Shown here: in pieces, positions 22,579 to 30,189 of the stretch
How positions within the stretch are numbered: the first letter of the stretch is position 1
Layout: each line of letters starts with the position of its first letter
DNA from: Paraeggerthella hominis
GTDB lineage: Bacteria > Actinomycetota > Coriobacteriia > Coriobacteriales > Eggerthellaceae
Length of the DNA stretch: 49,902 nt
NCBI RefSeq assembly: GCF_021044775.1
Contig: NZ_JAJNOQ010000014.1
Span: 1-49,902 of the forward strand
Direction of reading: 5' to 3'
The notes under the pieces: model-generated
What the model saw: only the letters and a program-made list of their open reading frames with translations
Database searches by the model: none
Told to the model about the DNA's origin: nothing
Program-made: the position numbers and the translations under genes

Positions 22579-25500
22579 TCCTCATCCTCCCCTAGTTCTT
22601 CAGCGCTATGAGCACGTTTACGCTTCAGAGCATAAATACCGCTCCCAAGAGCAGTAGATCCAGCCAAAGCAGCCATCATCACGAGCAATGCTGGGAAGGT
22701 ATCGCCAGTCTTTGGCGGCTTGGAAGGATTCCCTGGATTTCCAGGAGTATCCGGCGTTGCCTTATCCTTCATTTCAACCTTCTGGATATCACCCGTAGCC
22801 TCGACGGTGAATCGCACGTCTTCTGCTACCTCGTAGCCTTCAGGCGCGGTGGTTTCGCGCAGAGTGTAATCACCTGGCTCCAAGCCATTGATACGATGCA
22901 CTTCGCCGTTAGTTACCCATTCGGCAATAACCTTGTCGTTCGTATCGATGATCTGAAGATGCGCGCCAGGCAATTCCTCACCCGTAGCGACATCAGCCTT
23001 CGAGATATCTACCTTAGTGTAATCGTCCTTCATTTCAACAGCCTGCACTTCACCGGTTTCCTCGACCGTGAAGTCGATTGAGTTGGTAACCATGTAACCT
23101 TCAGGAGCAATGGTCTCGGTCAAGGTGTAGTCACCAGGCTCAATGCCGATGATGCGATGAGCCTCTTCGGTGGATACCCATTCCTCGATGATGTTGCCGT
23201 CCTTGTCAGTCACTACAAGCGTAGCGCCTGGAAGTTCGGCACCTGTGGTCAGGTCAACCTTCGTAATATCGAGAATTGTTGGCGTGTTTTCGAAAGTAAG
23301 CTCAAGCGTATCGCTGAACTGAGCACCTTCAACATCCAATCCAATGAAGCCCTGGTCGTCTACCTTAAACGCTACAGGTTCGGTACCTTCTGGTACGAAG
23401 TAGCCCTCAGGAGCATCGGTTTCTTCAATCATGTACTTGCCATGAGGCAGGTAAGACACGTCGGCCGTGCCGTCAGCACCCGTGGTTACATCAGTTTCAT
23501 AAGCCACAGAGAAGCCTGGATCGATGTCGTCAACAACTGCGCCTTCGACTACCTGCCAGATATGGAAGGTAGCGCCTTCCAGGGCCTTCGATGCATCAGT
23601 GCTATCAACCTTCAAAAGCTTACACGTGGTAGGCATATCAACCGCATCAAGTGCTTCGACAACGATTGGCACCAACTGGCCCTGACTTACGATATTCAAG
23701 TGATGCTCTTCGGTATCGAGTGCCCAGCCCTCAGGACTCTTAGTTTCGTATGCCACATAGTTGCCAAGATAGAGGCCTTCGATGGAAGCCTTGCCTTCCT
23801 TATCAGTGGTTACATAGCCCACGATCTCGCCATCAGCAAAGCGAACGGTGCCGTCACCAGTTACGACGTTACCTTCGGCCTTGATGCAGTATTCAGCGCC
23901 TTCAACTGGAAGCGTGGTAACGCCATCGGTCTTTACAAGCTGAATCTCAGCACGAATTGGCGCATCAGCATAAGTGATGGTGATTGGATCGTCCCACGTG
24001 CGGTATTCGTCAACCGTAAACTCGATATCCTCATCACCCAATACATAGCCTTCAGGTGCCTGAACCTCATGCAAATAGTACGTGCCCTCATCGAGCTTCA
24101 TAGGAAGCGTGCACTTGCCGGTAGAGAGCGTCGTCCATGTATCGATTACCTTATCTGCGTAATGGTCGGTATAGGTAACAAGGTTGCCGTCTGCATCCAA
24201 CAGTTGGAAGGAGCATGGCAGCGGAATGGTCTTGCCCGTAGTGGAGTCAACCTTCTGAATAGTCAAAGGTGTCTGCGGGATATGGTTTGCAACGATCTGA
24301 ACCAAATCATACTGCTGCTCATCAGAGATGGTGATTTTCCAATCATCTACGCCAATGAGCTTGATGCCATAGGTATCCTTGATGTGTTGCGCAACACTGT
24401 CGGGAATCACTTCATGCACGGTGTAGTTGCCGTAAGCAAGAGCTCCCGTCCAACCGCTTTGGCGATGATCCTTCGTGGTTGCAAAGCCGTTTTCGTCGGT
24501 AGTGATGGTGGTTACCACATCACCTGGCTGCACCAGCGCACCCGTATCAGGAGATACGACAGCCTCAGCATTGTCATTGATGATCTGGAACTGGACGCCT
24601 TCGATTGCGATGCGCGTAAGCTCCTGATCTTCCTCATCATTGTTGGTGGGAACTTCCTTCATCAAGCGATAGTCGCCACGCTCGACGGTATCAGGTGCAG
24701 TTGGCGAATTGTACGTGTAAACGCTTTCGCCCTTAGCGCCGCTATCGGTGATCTGAACGACAAAGGTTTTAGGAGTGCCGTGGTTGCCATCATCGAGGTT
24801 GTAGCCTTCAGGGGCCTTGGTCTCGGTGATGAGCGCGGTACCCAAAGGAAGGCATGCCGTGGTGCCGTTCTGCTGGTGGTAAAGGTCTCCGCCAGACACC
24901 TTATACTCGTCTGCATAGTAAGCAAAACCATCCTCGTCAGTTGCGAAGACCCATGTGTTGCTTGCGTTACCTGATGCACGAGCAGCGTCTGCGCTTGAAT
25001 AGAAGCCATCGAAATATTCGACAGTGAACTCAGCGTTAACGAGCTTTGCCGCACCTTCTGGCTTGTTTGCATTGGTGGTTGCGTTTACCTTACCCACCAA
25101 CATGCCAACAGGGTCAGAATGAGGCGTGTCGTAAACAATGCCGCCATTTACAGGCGTAGTCTCGTCGCTCTTAACAGTAACGGTATAGATAGTGTCATCC
25201 AGGTCCATACCTTCAGAAGGCTCACGTTCCTGAACATAGTACGTAGCAGGTTCGAGCTCATCCGCCTTTGCATAACCGTTCTTATCGGTAGTAAGAGTCT
25301 TCTTCAGATTCTTGCAAGCAGAATCGGTGTAGACGCCATAAACGGCACCTTCCAGCGAATAGCAATCGTTGTTCTTGCTTACGTTTTCGTTGGAAGACTT
25401 CTTGATCAGATCAAGTGCACCGTAGGGCGTGTACTTAAAAGACAAGATAAGCTGCGTGCCTTCGCCGGTATAGAGCATGTAAGCGTCGAAGTTGTTAGGG

Positions 25501-26075
25501 ACTTCACCCATACGTGCAGCGATCTGACGACCAGTAGCATTGCCATTGATCATCGAACCATCCGAACCAAAGCCAATGACATTCTTGCGCACCCAGCTAC
25601 TGAAGTCTTCAGAGCAGCCATAGAGCGCATAATCGCCATTGCTTGAGAAGGTATCGGACAGCAGGATATGAGCCAATGCGGCATAGCGTGCGCTTGTCAT
25701 CTCGCCACCGTCAAACCACGTACTTGGCCACATGGACTTATCGAATCCTGGGCTGCCGTAGCTAAACCATAAGTCAGCAACCGTCTCAGCACTGCGCCCA
25801 CTTGATGCATTAACCGCATGCTTGGTGTAGTTGCCGCTTGAAGGTGTTGCGGCAGACGGATTGCCACAATAAGCCATCTCGCCATCAGCATGCATCCAAC
25901 TTGTCATATAGCCGCCGTAATAGATTGCGCCACCAATCTCAAGATCAGCGCTATCGGCTGCATAGGCATCCTTGATAGGCGACGCCAAACCCGTTGCAAC
26001 CGTGCTCAGGACAAGGACGAGCGCTAGGAAAGCGCGCAGGAACCTGCCCTGCGCGCCGGATTGAATCTTCTCCAT
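22575..26075 (-). CDS. Large cell-wall-anchored adhesin with about eight SpaA/Cna_B-type domains
   Basis: The 1,166-residue protein has a signal peptide (hydrophobic stretch FLRAFLALVLVLSTVATGLA), then an N-terminal domain with MAYCGNP and WFSYGSPGF similar to that of the broken adhesin at 46 kb. It continues with about eight SpaA/Cna_B-type repeats recognised by lead strands such as LDITKVDLTTG and E-box endings such as YTLRETTAPEGY. The C-terminus has the sorting signal PPKTGD, a membrane helix (LLVMMAALAGSTALGSGI) and a basic tail (KRKR). Sortase should attach it to the wall, and Lys-Asn isopeptide bonds should stiffen the repeats. It is co-transcribed with mating-channel genes, 6 bp after the upstream stop, so a mating-pair adhesin is the likely role. 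Confidence 0.93.
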   Translation of the reverse strand: MEKIQSGAQGRFLRAFLALVLVLSTVATGLASPIKDAYAADSADLEIGGAIYYGGYMTSWMHADGEMAYCGNPSAATPSSGNYTKHAVNASSGRSAETVADLWFSYGSPGFDKSMWPSTWFDGGEMTSARYAALAHILLSDTFSSNGDYALYGCSEDFSSWVRKNVIGFGSDGSMINGNATGRQIAARMGEVPNNFDAYMLYTGEGTQLILSFKYTPYGALDLIKKSSNENVSKNNDCYSLEGAVYGVYTDSACKNLKKTLTTDKNGYAKADELEPATYYVQEREPSEGMDLDDTIYTVTVKSDETTPVNGGIVYDTPHSDPVGMLVGKVNATTNANKPEGAAKLVNAEFTVEYFDGFYSSADAARASGNASNTWVFATDEDGFAYYADEYKVSGGDLYHQQNGTTACLPLGTALITETKAPEGYNLDDGNHGTPKTFVVQITDSGAKGESVYTYNSPTAPDTVERGDYRLMKEVPTNNDEEDQELTRIAIEGVQFQIINDNAEAVVSPDTGALVQPGDVVTTITTDENGFATTKDHRQSGWTGALAYGNYTVHEVIPDSVAQHIKDTYGIKLIGVDDWKITISDEQQYDLVQIVANHIPQTPLTIQKVDSTTGKTIPLPCSFQLLDADGNLVTYTDHYADKVIDTWTTLSTGKCTLPMKLDEGTYYLHEVQAPEGYVLGDEDIEFTVDEYRTWDDPITITYADAPIRAEIQLVKTDGVTTLPVEGAEYCIKAEGNVVTGDGTVRFADGEIVGYVTTDKEGKASIEGLYLGNYVAYETKSPEGWALDTEEHHLNIVSQGQLVPIVVEALDAVDMPTTCKLLKVDSTDASKALEGATFHIWQVVEGAVVDDIDPGFSVAYETDVTTGADGTADVSYLPHGKYMIEETDAPEGYFVPEGTEPVAFKVDDQGFIGLDVEGAQFSDTLELTFENTPTILDITKVDLTTGAELPGATLVVTDKDGNIIEEWVSTEEAHRIIGIEPGDYTLTETIAPEGYMVTNSIDFTVEETGEVQAVEMKDDYTKVDISKADVATGEELPGAHLQIIDTNDKVIAEWVTNGEVHRINGLEPGDYTLRETTAPEGYEVAEDVRFTVEATGDIQKVEMKDKATPDTPGNPGNPSKPPKTGDTFPALLVMMAALAGSTALGSGIYALKRKRAHSAEELGEDEE

Positions 26076-26081
26076 TTTCGC

Positions 26082-26561
26082 CTACTCTCGATCCTTGGGA
26101 CGAGCCTCATGGCCGCCCTTCGCCTGGGCCTGGGAGCCTTCCCGCGCAGTGTTCGCCCTTTCGTCGAGCGAAACGCCGTGCTCCTGCAAGTAACGGCTGC
26201 GGGCCTGCGCCATCGCCTCCTTGATCTCGGCTGGCATCACCTTCACGGTATCCTTCTCCGGCTTTCCGCTCTCGTCGAGCACGGGCTGCCCTTCCTCATC
26301 CAAAACCGTGCGCTTGAGCCAAACCTCGCGCTCGGTGAGCAGCGGCACGTCGCGGTAGTTCTCGCCGCGATAGCGAGACTCGTTCACGAACAACGGGCTG
26401 AACTGGTATCCGCCCATGTCGACGCCGTTGATGATGGTGCCCTTCGGCAGGGTTACCTGGTTAAAGGTCTTGGCCTCGCCAGTCTCCCTGTCTGCATATT
26501 CGATATCGGTCCTGACAAAGTTCTTATGGAAGGTCAGATAGGTGTTTTTCTTCTCGGTCAT
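26082..26561 (-). CDS. Unrecognised 159-residue ICE protein
   Basis: I cannot assign a family. The protein is soluble in character and begins MTEKKNTYLTFHKNFVRTDI. A central beta-rich part contains TFNQVTLPKGTIINGVDMGG and YQFSPLFVNESRYRGENYRD, and the C-terminal tail is charged and Gln/Ala-rich. The layout (short beta domain plus disordered tail) would suit a DNA- or protein-binding accessory factor. GAAGGAGTTGAAAG upstream of the ATG is a good ribosome-binding site. It lies between the VirB6-like gene, 148 bp upstream and separated by palindrome site 2, and the adhesin. Site 2 may control it. Confidence 0.75.
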   Translation of the reverse strand: MTEKKNTYLTFHKNFVRTDIEYADRETGEAKTFNQVTLPKGTIINGVDMGGYQFSPLFVNESRYRGENYRDVPLLTEREVWLKRTVLDEEGQPVLDESGKPEKDTVKVMPAEIKEAMAQARSRYLQEHGVSLDERANTAREGSQAQAKGGHEARPKDRE

Positions 26562-26679
26562 AGTCTTTCAACTCCTTCTTTGTTGGTATGTGAGCGCAGG
26601 ATTCCAGCGCTTCTGGAATGAACCGAAAACGTGTATTAGGGCGGCATGGCGCCTCCCCTCTTTATTGGGTTGTTTGAAG

Positions 26680-26696
26680 TGGGACACGATGTCCCA
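26680..26696. promoter_or_regulatory. Palindrome site 2 (core TGGGACA-NNN-TGTCCCA)
   Basis: TGGGACA-CGA-TGTCCCA lies 14 bp beyond the VirB6-like stop codon and 119 bp upstream of the 26561 start. It shares core and spacing with the other three sites; the arms are 7 bp here. Confidence 0.65.
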
Positions 26697-26709
26697 GGAA
26701 TAGGCTTTT

Positions 26710-27714
26710 TTACCCGCCGACGATGTCGCGTGCCCAGCTGCCGCTCTTAACGAGCGAGAGTATGAGCAAGATGCACATGGCGAGGTATTGGAGCGCGTAG
26801 GTAAGGCCGTTTGCAATCGAGTCAATGGGCGTTCCTGTGCTCGGGTTCGCCGCGTTGAGGCCGCCGAGGATAATCGGGAAGGAAATGAGCAGCACCAAGA
26901 TGATGATGCCCGCCAAGCACACAGCCACGAAATTCTTAATGTAGCCGATGCCAATCTGGCGCGTGTCCTCGGTTCCCATCAAAGCTAATGGAATTGGCGA
27001 GAAGGCGGCCATCAGATAGAGCTGGATCGCTCGCGCCCAGGAAACGACCAAGGCCACGATATAGGCGACCAGCACGACGACCCAACTTATAAGTGCCACG
27101 ATGAGCATCGCCACAAGCGAGGCAACATCATCGTCGGTTGTCACAATCGACACTGCGTTCAAGTCGATTGCCCCGCCTGTGCCGAGCATATCGATGATAC
27201 GTTCGATGGCAAGCTTGCTCACCGAATAGATTGCCGACATGATCTCGAAGCTGTTCTGGATGAGAAATAGGAACACTGCAAAGAACACCAGCAGGAACAC
27301 TACTTCCTTAACGCCTGGCAAACTCGCATTACCATCCATGCGCTGCGATATCTGAATGAGCTTGATGGTGAACACGAACGAGAGCACGCCGCAGCCGATT
27401 GGAAGTATCGCTACCTGCCAGACGCCGTGCACGAGCGAATACATCGTCGTGTTGCCCGCCGACCCTAGCATTGAATCGAATCCCGCAGCCAAGATGCCGT
27501 CGTAGCCTATGGACTTGAGCATGTTGATCTGGTTGCTGAAGATCCAGTTGCAGCAATCGCGCAGCACGCCGCAAAGCCATTTGTTGATGTCGTCAGCGAT
27601 TGCCGCGAAGGCGAAGTTTGGGAAGAGCATCAATGAGCTCAGCACCAGGAAGGTGGCTGCAAACGCCAAGGCGAACCTCCGGCTGCGACCCACGTTACCG
27701 ATTGTTTCTATCAT
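26710..27714 (-). CDS. VirB6/TrbL-like polytopic channel protein
   Basis: The 334-residue protein has a likely signal-anchor (FALAFAATFLVLSSLMLF) and at least five further membrane segments, among them VAILPIGCGVLSFVFTIKLI, EVVFLLVFFAVFLFLI, IVALISWVVVLVAYIVALVV and FVAVCLAGIIILVLLISFPI. The block RAIQLYLMAAFSPIPLALMG is typical of VirB6/TrbL-type proteins of Gram-positive mating channels. It would form part of the inner-membrane pore for the relaxase-DNA complex. GGGGTGAGTGA lies upstream of the ATG, 4 bp after the preceding stop codon. Context (VirB4, VirD4, hydrolase) supports this strongly. Confidence 0.85.
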   Translation of the reverse strand: MIETIGNVGRSRRFALAFAATFLVLSSLMLFPNFAFAAIADDINKWLCGVLRDCCNWIFSNQINMLKSIGYDGILAAGFDSMLGSAGNTTMYSLVHGVWQVAILPIGCGVLSFVFTIKLIQISQRMDGNASLPGVKEVVFLLVFFAVFLFLIQNSFEIMSAIYSVSKLAIERIIDMLGTGGAIDLNAVSIVTTDDDVASLVAMLIVALISWVVVLVAYIVALVVSWARAIQLYLMAAFSPIPLALMGTEDTRQIGIGYIKNFVAVCLAGIIILVLLISFPIILGGLNAANPSTGTPIDSIANGLTYALQYLAMCILLILSLVKSGSWARDIVGG

Positions 27715-27718
27715 TCAC

Positions 27719-28474
27719 TCACCCCACAACCGTGAACGTCGCAGGACCGCGTGCGTATTCTACGGTAAGCACCGTTGCCGCCGCATCATCGCACGTGAAG
27801 TTAGCCGTCACGATATGCTGCGCGTAATCTACAACGAGGGTGTTGGCCCAAGTTGCTTTATGCGCAGTAGGTGCGCACGTGTGTGCATAATCGCTTATTG
27901 CCGCTTGAATACCATCGGTGTTTCCGCCAAGCAGCTCCCTGAATTCATCGTTGATGCCAACGATTTCCAAAGGCTGCACGTTGATGCTTCCCTGCGAGTA
28001 ACTCTTTGCCAGTTGGAAGTCATCGGATGTCACGACATATGAACCATCGTCGCTCTGCCTTAAGAGGATCATTGAATCCTTCACGGTGCCGTTCTCTTGG
28101 TCGAGCTTGAGCATGATGGTCGTCTGTTTGCCCTGCTTAGATACCGAATTGATATCGAAGGTGGAAAGCTTTACCGCAGTGCCATCGCTTTCGACATAGC
28201 GTCCATCCTTGAAGGTTATGGACGTCTGGCCGTTTTCCGCAGTCCAGGCGTTGCCCTTCAGCACCTCAAGCGAATCGGCTTCGCCCGCGGGCAGCTCCTG
28301 CTCTTGCGTGCTTTGGTCTGACTGGTTAGCCGCTCCTTCCTCGATAGCCGCAGAGTCAGCCTGCTCCTGCGGGGGTATCTGATGCACTAACGTGCAGCGC
28401 ACCACCGTTGATGCAACTAAGATGAGCATTGCCCCGACAGCCAGGGCAAGCAGCACCTTCGTTTTGTTTGTCAT
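27719..28474 (-). CDS. Membrane-anchored extracytoplasmic protein of the mating channel
   Basis: The 251-residue protein starts at the ATG at 28474 after AGGAGA. It has one N-terminal membrane segment (TKVLLALAVGAMLILVASTV), a Gln/Glu/Ala-rich linker (about residues 35-70), and an extracellular beta-rich region with two halves (TAENGQTSITFKDGRYVESD; ANTLVVDYAQHIVTANFTCD). Position and topology would fit an accessory or VirB8/TcpC-like component, but I see no motif that proves it. It lies between the peptidoglycan hydrolase and the VirB6-like gene in the minus-strand operon. Two cysteines (HTCAP, FTCDD) may form a disulfide. Confidence 0.8.
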   Translation of the reverse strand: MTNKTKVLLALAVGAMLILVASTVVRCTLVHQIPPQEQADSAAIEEGAANQSDQSTQEQELPAGEADSLEVLKGNAWTAENGQTSITFKDGRYVESDGTAVKLSTFDINSVSKQGKQTTIMLKLDQENGTVKDSMILLRQSDDGSYVVTSDDFQLAKSYSQGSINVQPLEIVGINDEFRELLGGNTDGIQAAISDYAHTCAPTAHKATWANTLVVDYAQHIVTANFTCDDAAATVLTVEYARGPATFTVVG

Positions 28475-28510
28475 ATATTCTCTCCTTTCCAACCTGCGCA
28501 AATGAACTCT

Positions 28511-30187
28511 TTACCTAAAAGAGAGGGCGCAAGTGAAATAGTTGATGCCAGTTGCCAAGGTGCACACGGCCCCGGTATGCGGCTCGTGGATATATTGGTC
28601 GCCTCCCACGTAGATTGCGACGTGCCCAGGCTTGTACAGAATGTCGCCTGGTTGCGCCTCGCTCAGAAGCTTCGGCGTACCCATGGCGTACTGGTCTTCG
28701 GTGTAATGAGGGATGCTAATTCCAACCGTGCTGTAGCAATACATCGTCAGCCCAGAGCAATCGAGCCCCACGCCAGGAGTCTCACCGCCCCAAACGTAAG
28801 GAACTCCAAGCTGCGAGTAAGCTGCCTGAACAATTGCGTCTCCATTGGCAGCCATCGACTCATATTGCTCGACCGTCATGCCATCGAAGCGATAGAGGTT
28901 GTAGGTCTTCATGATCGACTGAAGCGTCTGAACGTACTCGCTACTCGTGGCATAACCGGCATCTTTCAAGCCTTCGGCCATCTTGTCGGAATCATGCTTC
29001 TCCATAGCCTCTTTGATAAGCGCGTTTTGCGAATAGCGGCTGTTTTGCAAAAAGACGCGGCTTCGGAAGATGATGCAATCTTTATGGGACTTGAAGCTGG
29101 TGAACTCATCCATGATGGTCACATGCTGGCCGTTATACTCTTCGCCAGTTTGCCAACTCGAATGCCCCGTCACTTCTTCAGCCAAGCCGTAGCTCGATGC
29201 CCATTTGATTCCAAAGAGGTTGTTATCCTGCGTGGCCAGGCCGCTCAAGTGATCGCCCACGCCAGACTCGCAGATAATTTGTGCGATAGTGCAGCCAGCA
29301 GGGTGCCCGTATTTCTCCTGACACTCTAGGGCCGTAACCACCATTTCTTGCGTGATATACGGTGGAAGCCCTGCAAGGCTTTGCTTGCTCGCCTCGTTTT
29401 CCCAGAAGCCGAAAAGCGCGCTGATAAGCTGTGATACCACCATCATTGCAAGCACGAATGCGAGGATGCCAGCCAATACACCTGCCAGCGGAGCGAGCGC
29501 TGACGAGGCAATAGCCGCGATGGTCTTGCCGCCCTCGGCTTTCGCCACAGTTGCCGCACCCGTCTCGGCGGCCTTGGCCTGGGCAGCATGGGCCTTGAGC
29601 CATGTCCTGCGCGATTGCATCTTCGCGTTGGCCTCGGCGGCTTTCACCTTCGAGACTCCCGCAGCGTTTCCCTTTGCCTTTGCTGCGGCAGCCGAATTGC
29701 TGGGACACGATGTCCCAGCAATTTGAGCCTTCTTGGCATCTCCGGCAGATTTAGCCGCTGAAATCTCAGCGCGACGCCGCCTCAGCGAGGAAGCATCGCT
29801 TGCGGCTGAATAAACATCTGATGCACCTTGCGTTTCATCAGCCTCGTCCATCTCGGCAGCGGCCACCGCCCCGATCTTCAGCCTCATGTTCCTATGGGAT
29901 TGCATCGCCGTTGCAGCCTGTGAAGCGATATTGCCTGCCGCTTGGTCTCCCGCATCCGCATCCGACCCAGCACCAGAACGCAATGTTTTGCTAGCTGCGC
30001 TCTTGAGGACCTTCGAAGATCGATTGCCATCCGACAAGACCGATTTAGCGGTGTCGCCCGTCTGCTTCACCAGACCAGCGCTAACCGCATCGGTCTTGCC
30101 GACCTTGGCAACGCTTTCCACCGAATCGCTTGTCCGTGCGAACTCTGAGGTCTTCGCCGCACTGGAATGCTTCGCGATATCCTCCAT
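28511..30187 (-). CDS. Two-domain peptidoglycan hydrolase (glucosaminidase-like + NlpC/P60)
   Basis: The 558-residue protein begins with about 200 Ala/Lys-rich, probably cytoplasmic residues, followed by a membrane segment (APLAGVLAGILAFVLAMMVV, about 235-254). Next is a lysozyme-like/glucosaminidase domain (IAQIICESGVGDHLSGLA, NLFGIKWASS). It ends with an NlpC/P60 endopeptidase with Cys477 in GLDCSGLTMY, His522 in PGHVAIYVGG and a second His near 534. This VirB1-like enzyme opens the wall for the mating channel. It starts 2 bp after the VirB4 stop. An unusual feature is a 29-bp palindrome inside its coding sequence (29695-29723), covering codons for the N-terminal linker. Confidence 0.92.
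   Translation of the reverse strand: MEDIAKHSSAAKTSEFARTSDSVESVAKVGKTDAVSAGLVKQTGDTAKSVLSDGNRSSKVLKSAASKTLRSGAGSDADAGDQAAGNIASQAATAMQSHRNMRLKIGAVAAAEMDEADETQGASDVYSAASDASSLRRRRAEISAAKSAGDAKKAQIAGTSCPSNSAAAAKAKGNAAGVSKVKAAEANAKMQSRRTWLKAHAAQAKAAETGAATVAKAEGGKTIAAIASSALAPLAGVLAGILAFVLAMMVVSQLISALFGFWENEASKQSLAGLPPYITQEMVVTALECQEKYGHPAGCTIAQIICESGVGDHLSGLATQDNNLFGIKWASSYGLAEEVTGHSSWQTGEEYNGQHVTIMDEFTSFKSHKDCIIFRSRVFLQNSRYSQNALIKEAMEKHDSDKMAEGLKDAGYATSSEYVQTLQSIMKTYNLYRFDGMTVEQYESMAANGDAIVQAAYSQLGVPYVWGGETPGVGLDCSGLTMYCYSTVGISIPHYTEDQYAMGTPKLLSEAQPGDILYKPGHVAIYVGGDQYIHEPHTGAVCTLATGINYFTCALSFR
29695..29723. promoter_or_regulatory. Palindrome site 3, inside the hydrolase gene
   Basis: AATTGCTGGGACA-CGA-TGTCCCAGCAATT has perfect 13-bp arms, the longest of the four sites. 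It lies within codons of the Ala-rich linker of the NlpC/P60 protein, where sequence is free to vary. An intragenic operator or parS-like site is plausible. As RNA it would form a stable hairpin. Confidence 0.7.
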
Positions 30188-30189
30188 GG

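Noticed and set aside
23157..24974. 605-codon open frame on the plus strand
   Set aside because: It lies entirely antisense to the adhesin gene, has no recognisable domain and no ribosome-binding site, and its length reflects the repetitive codon pattern of the real gene.
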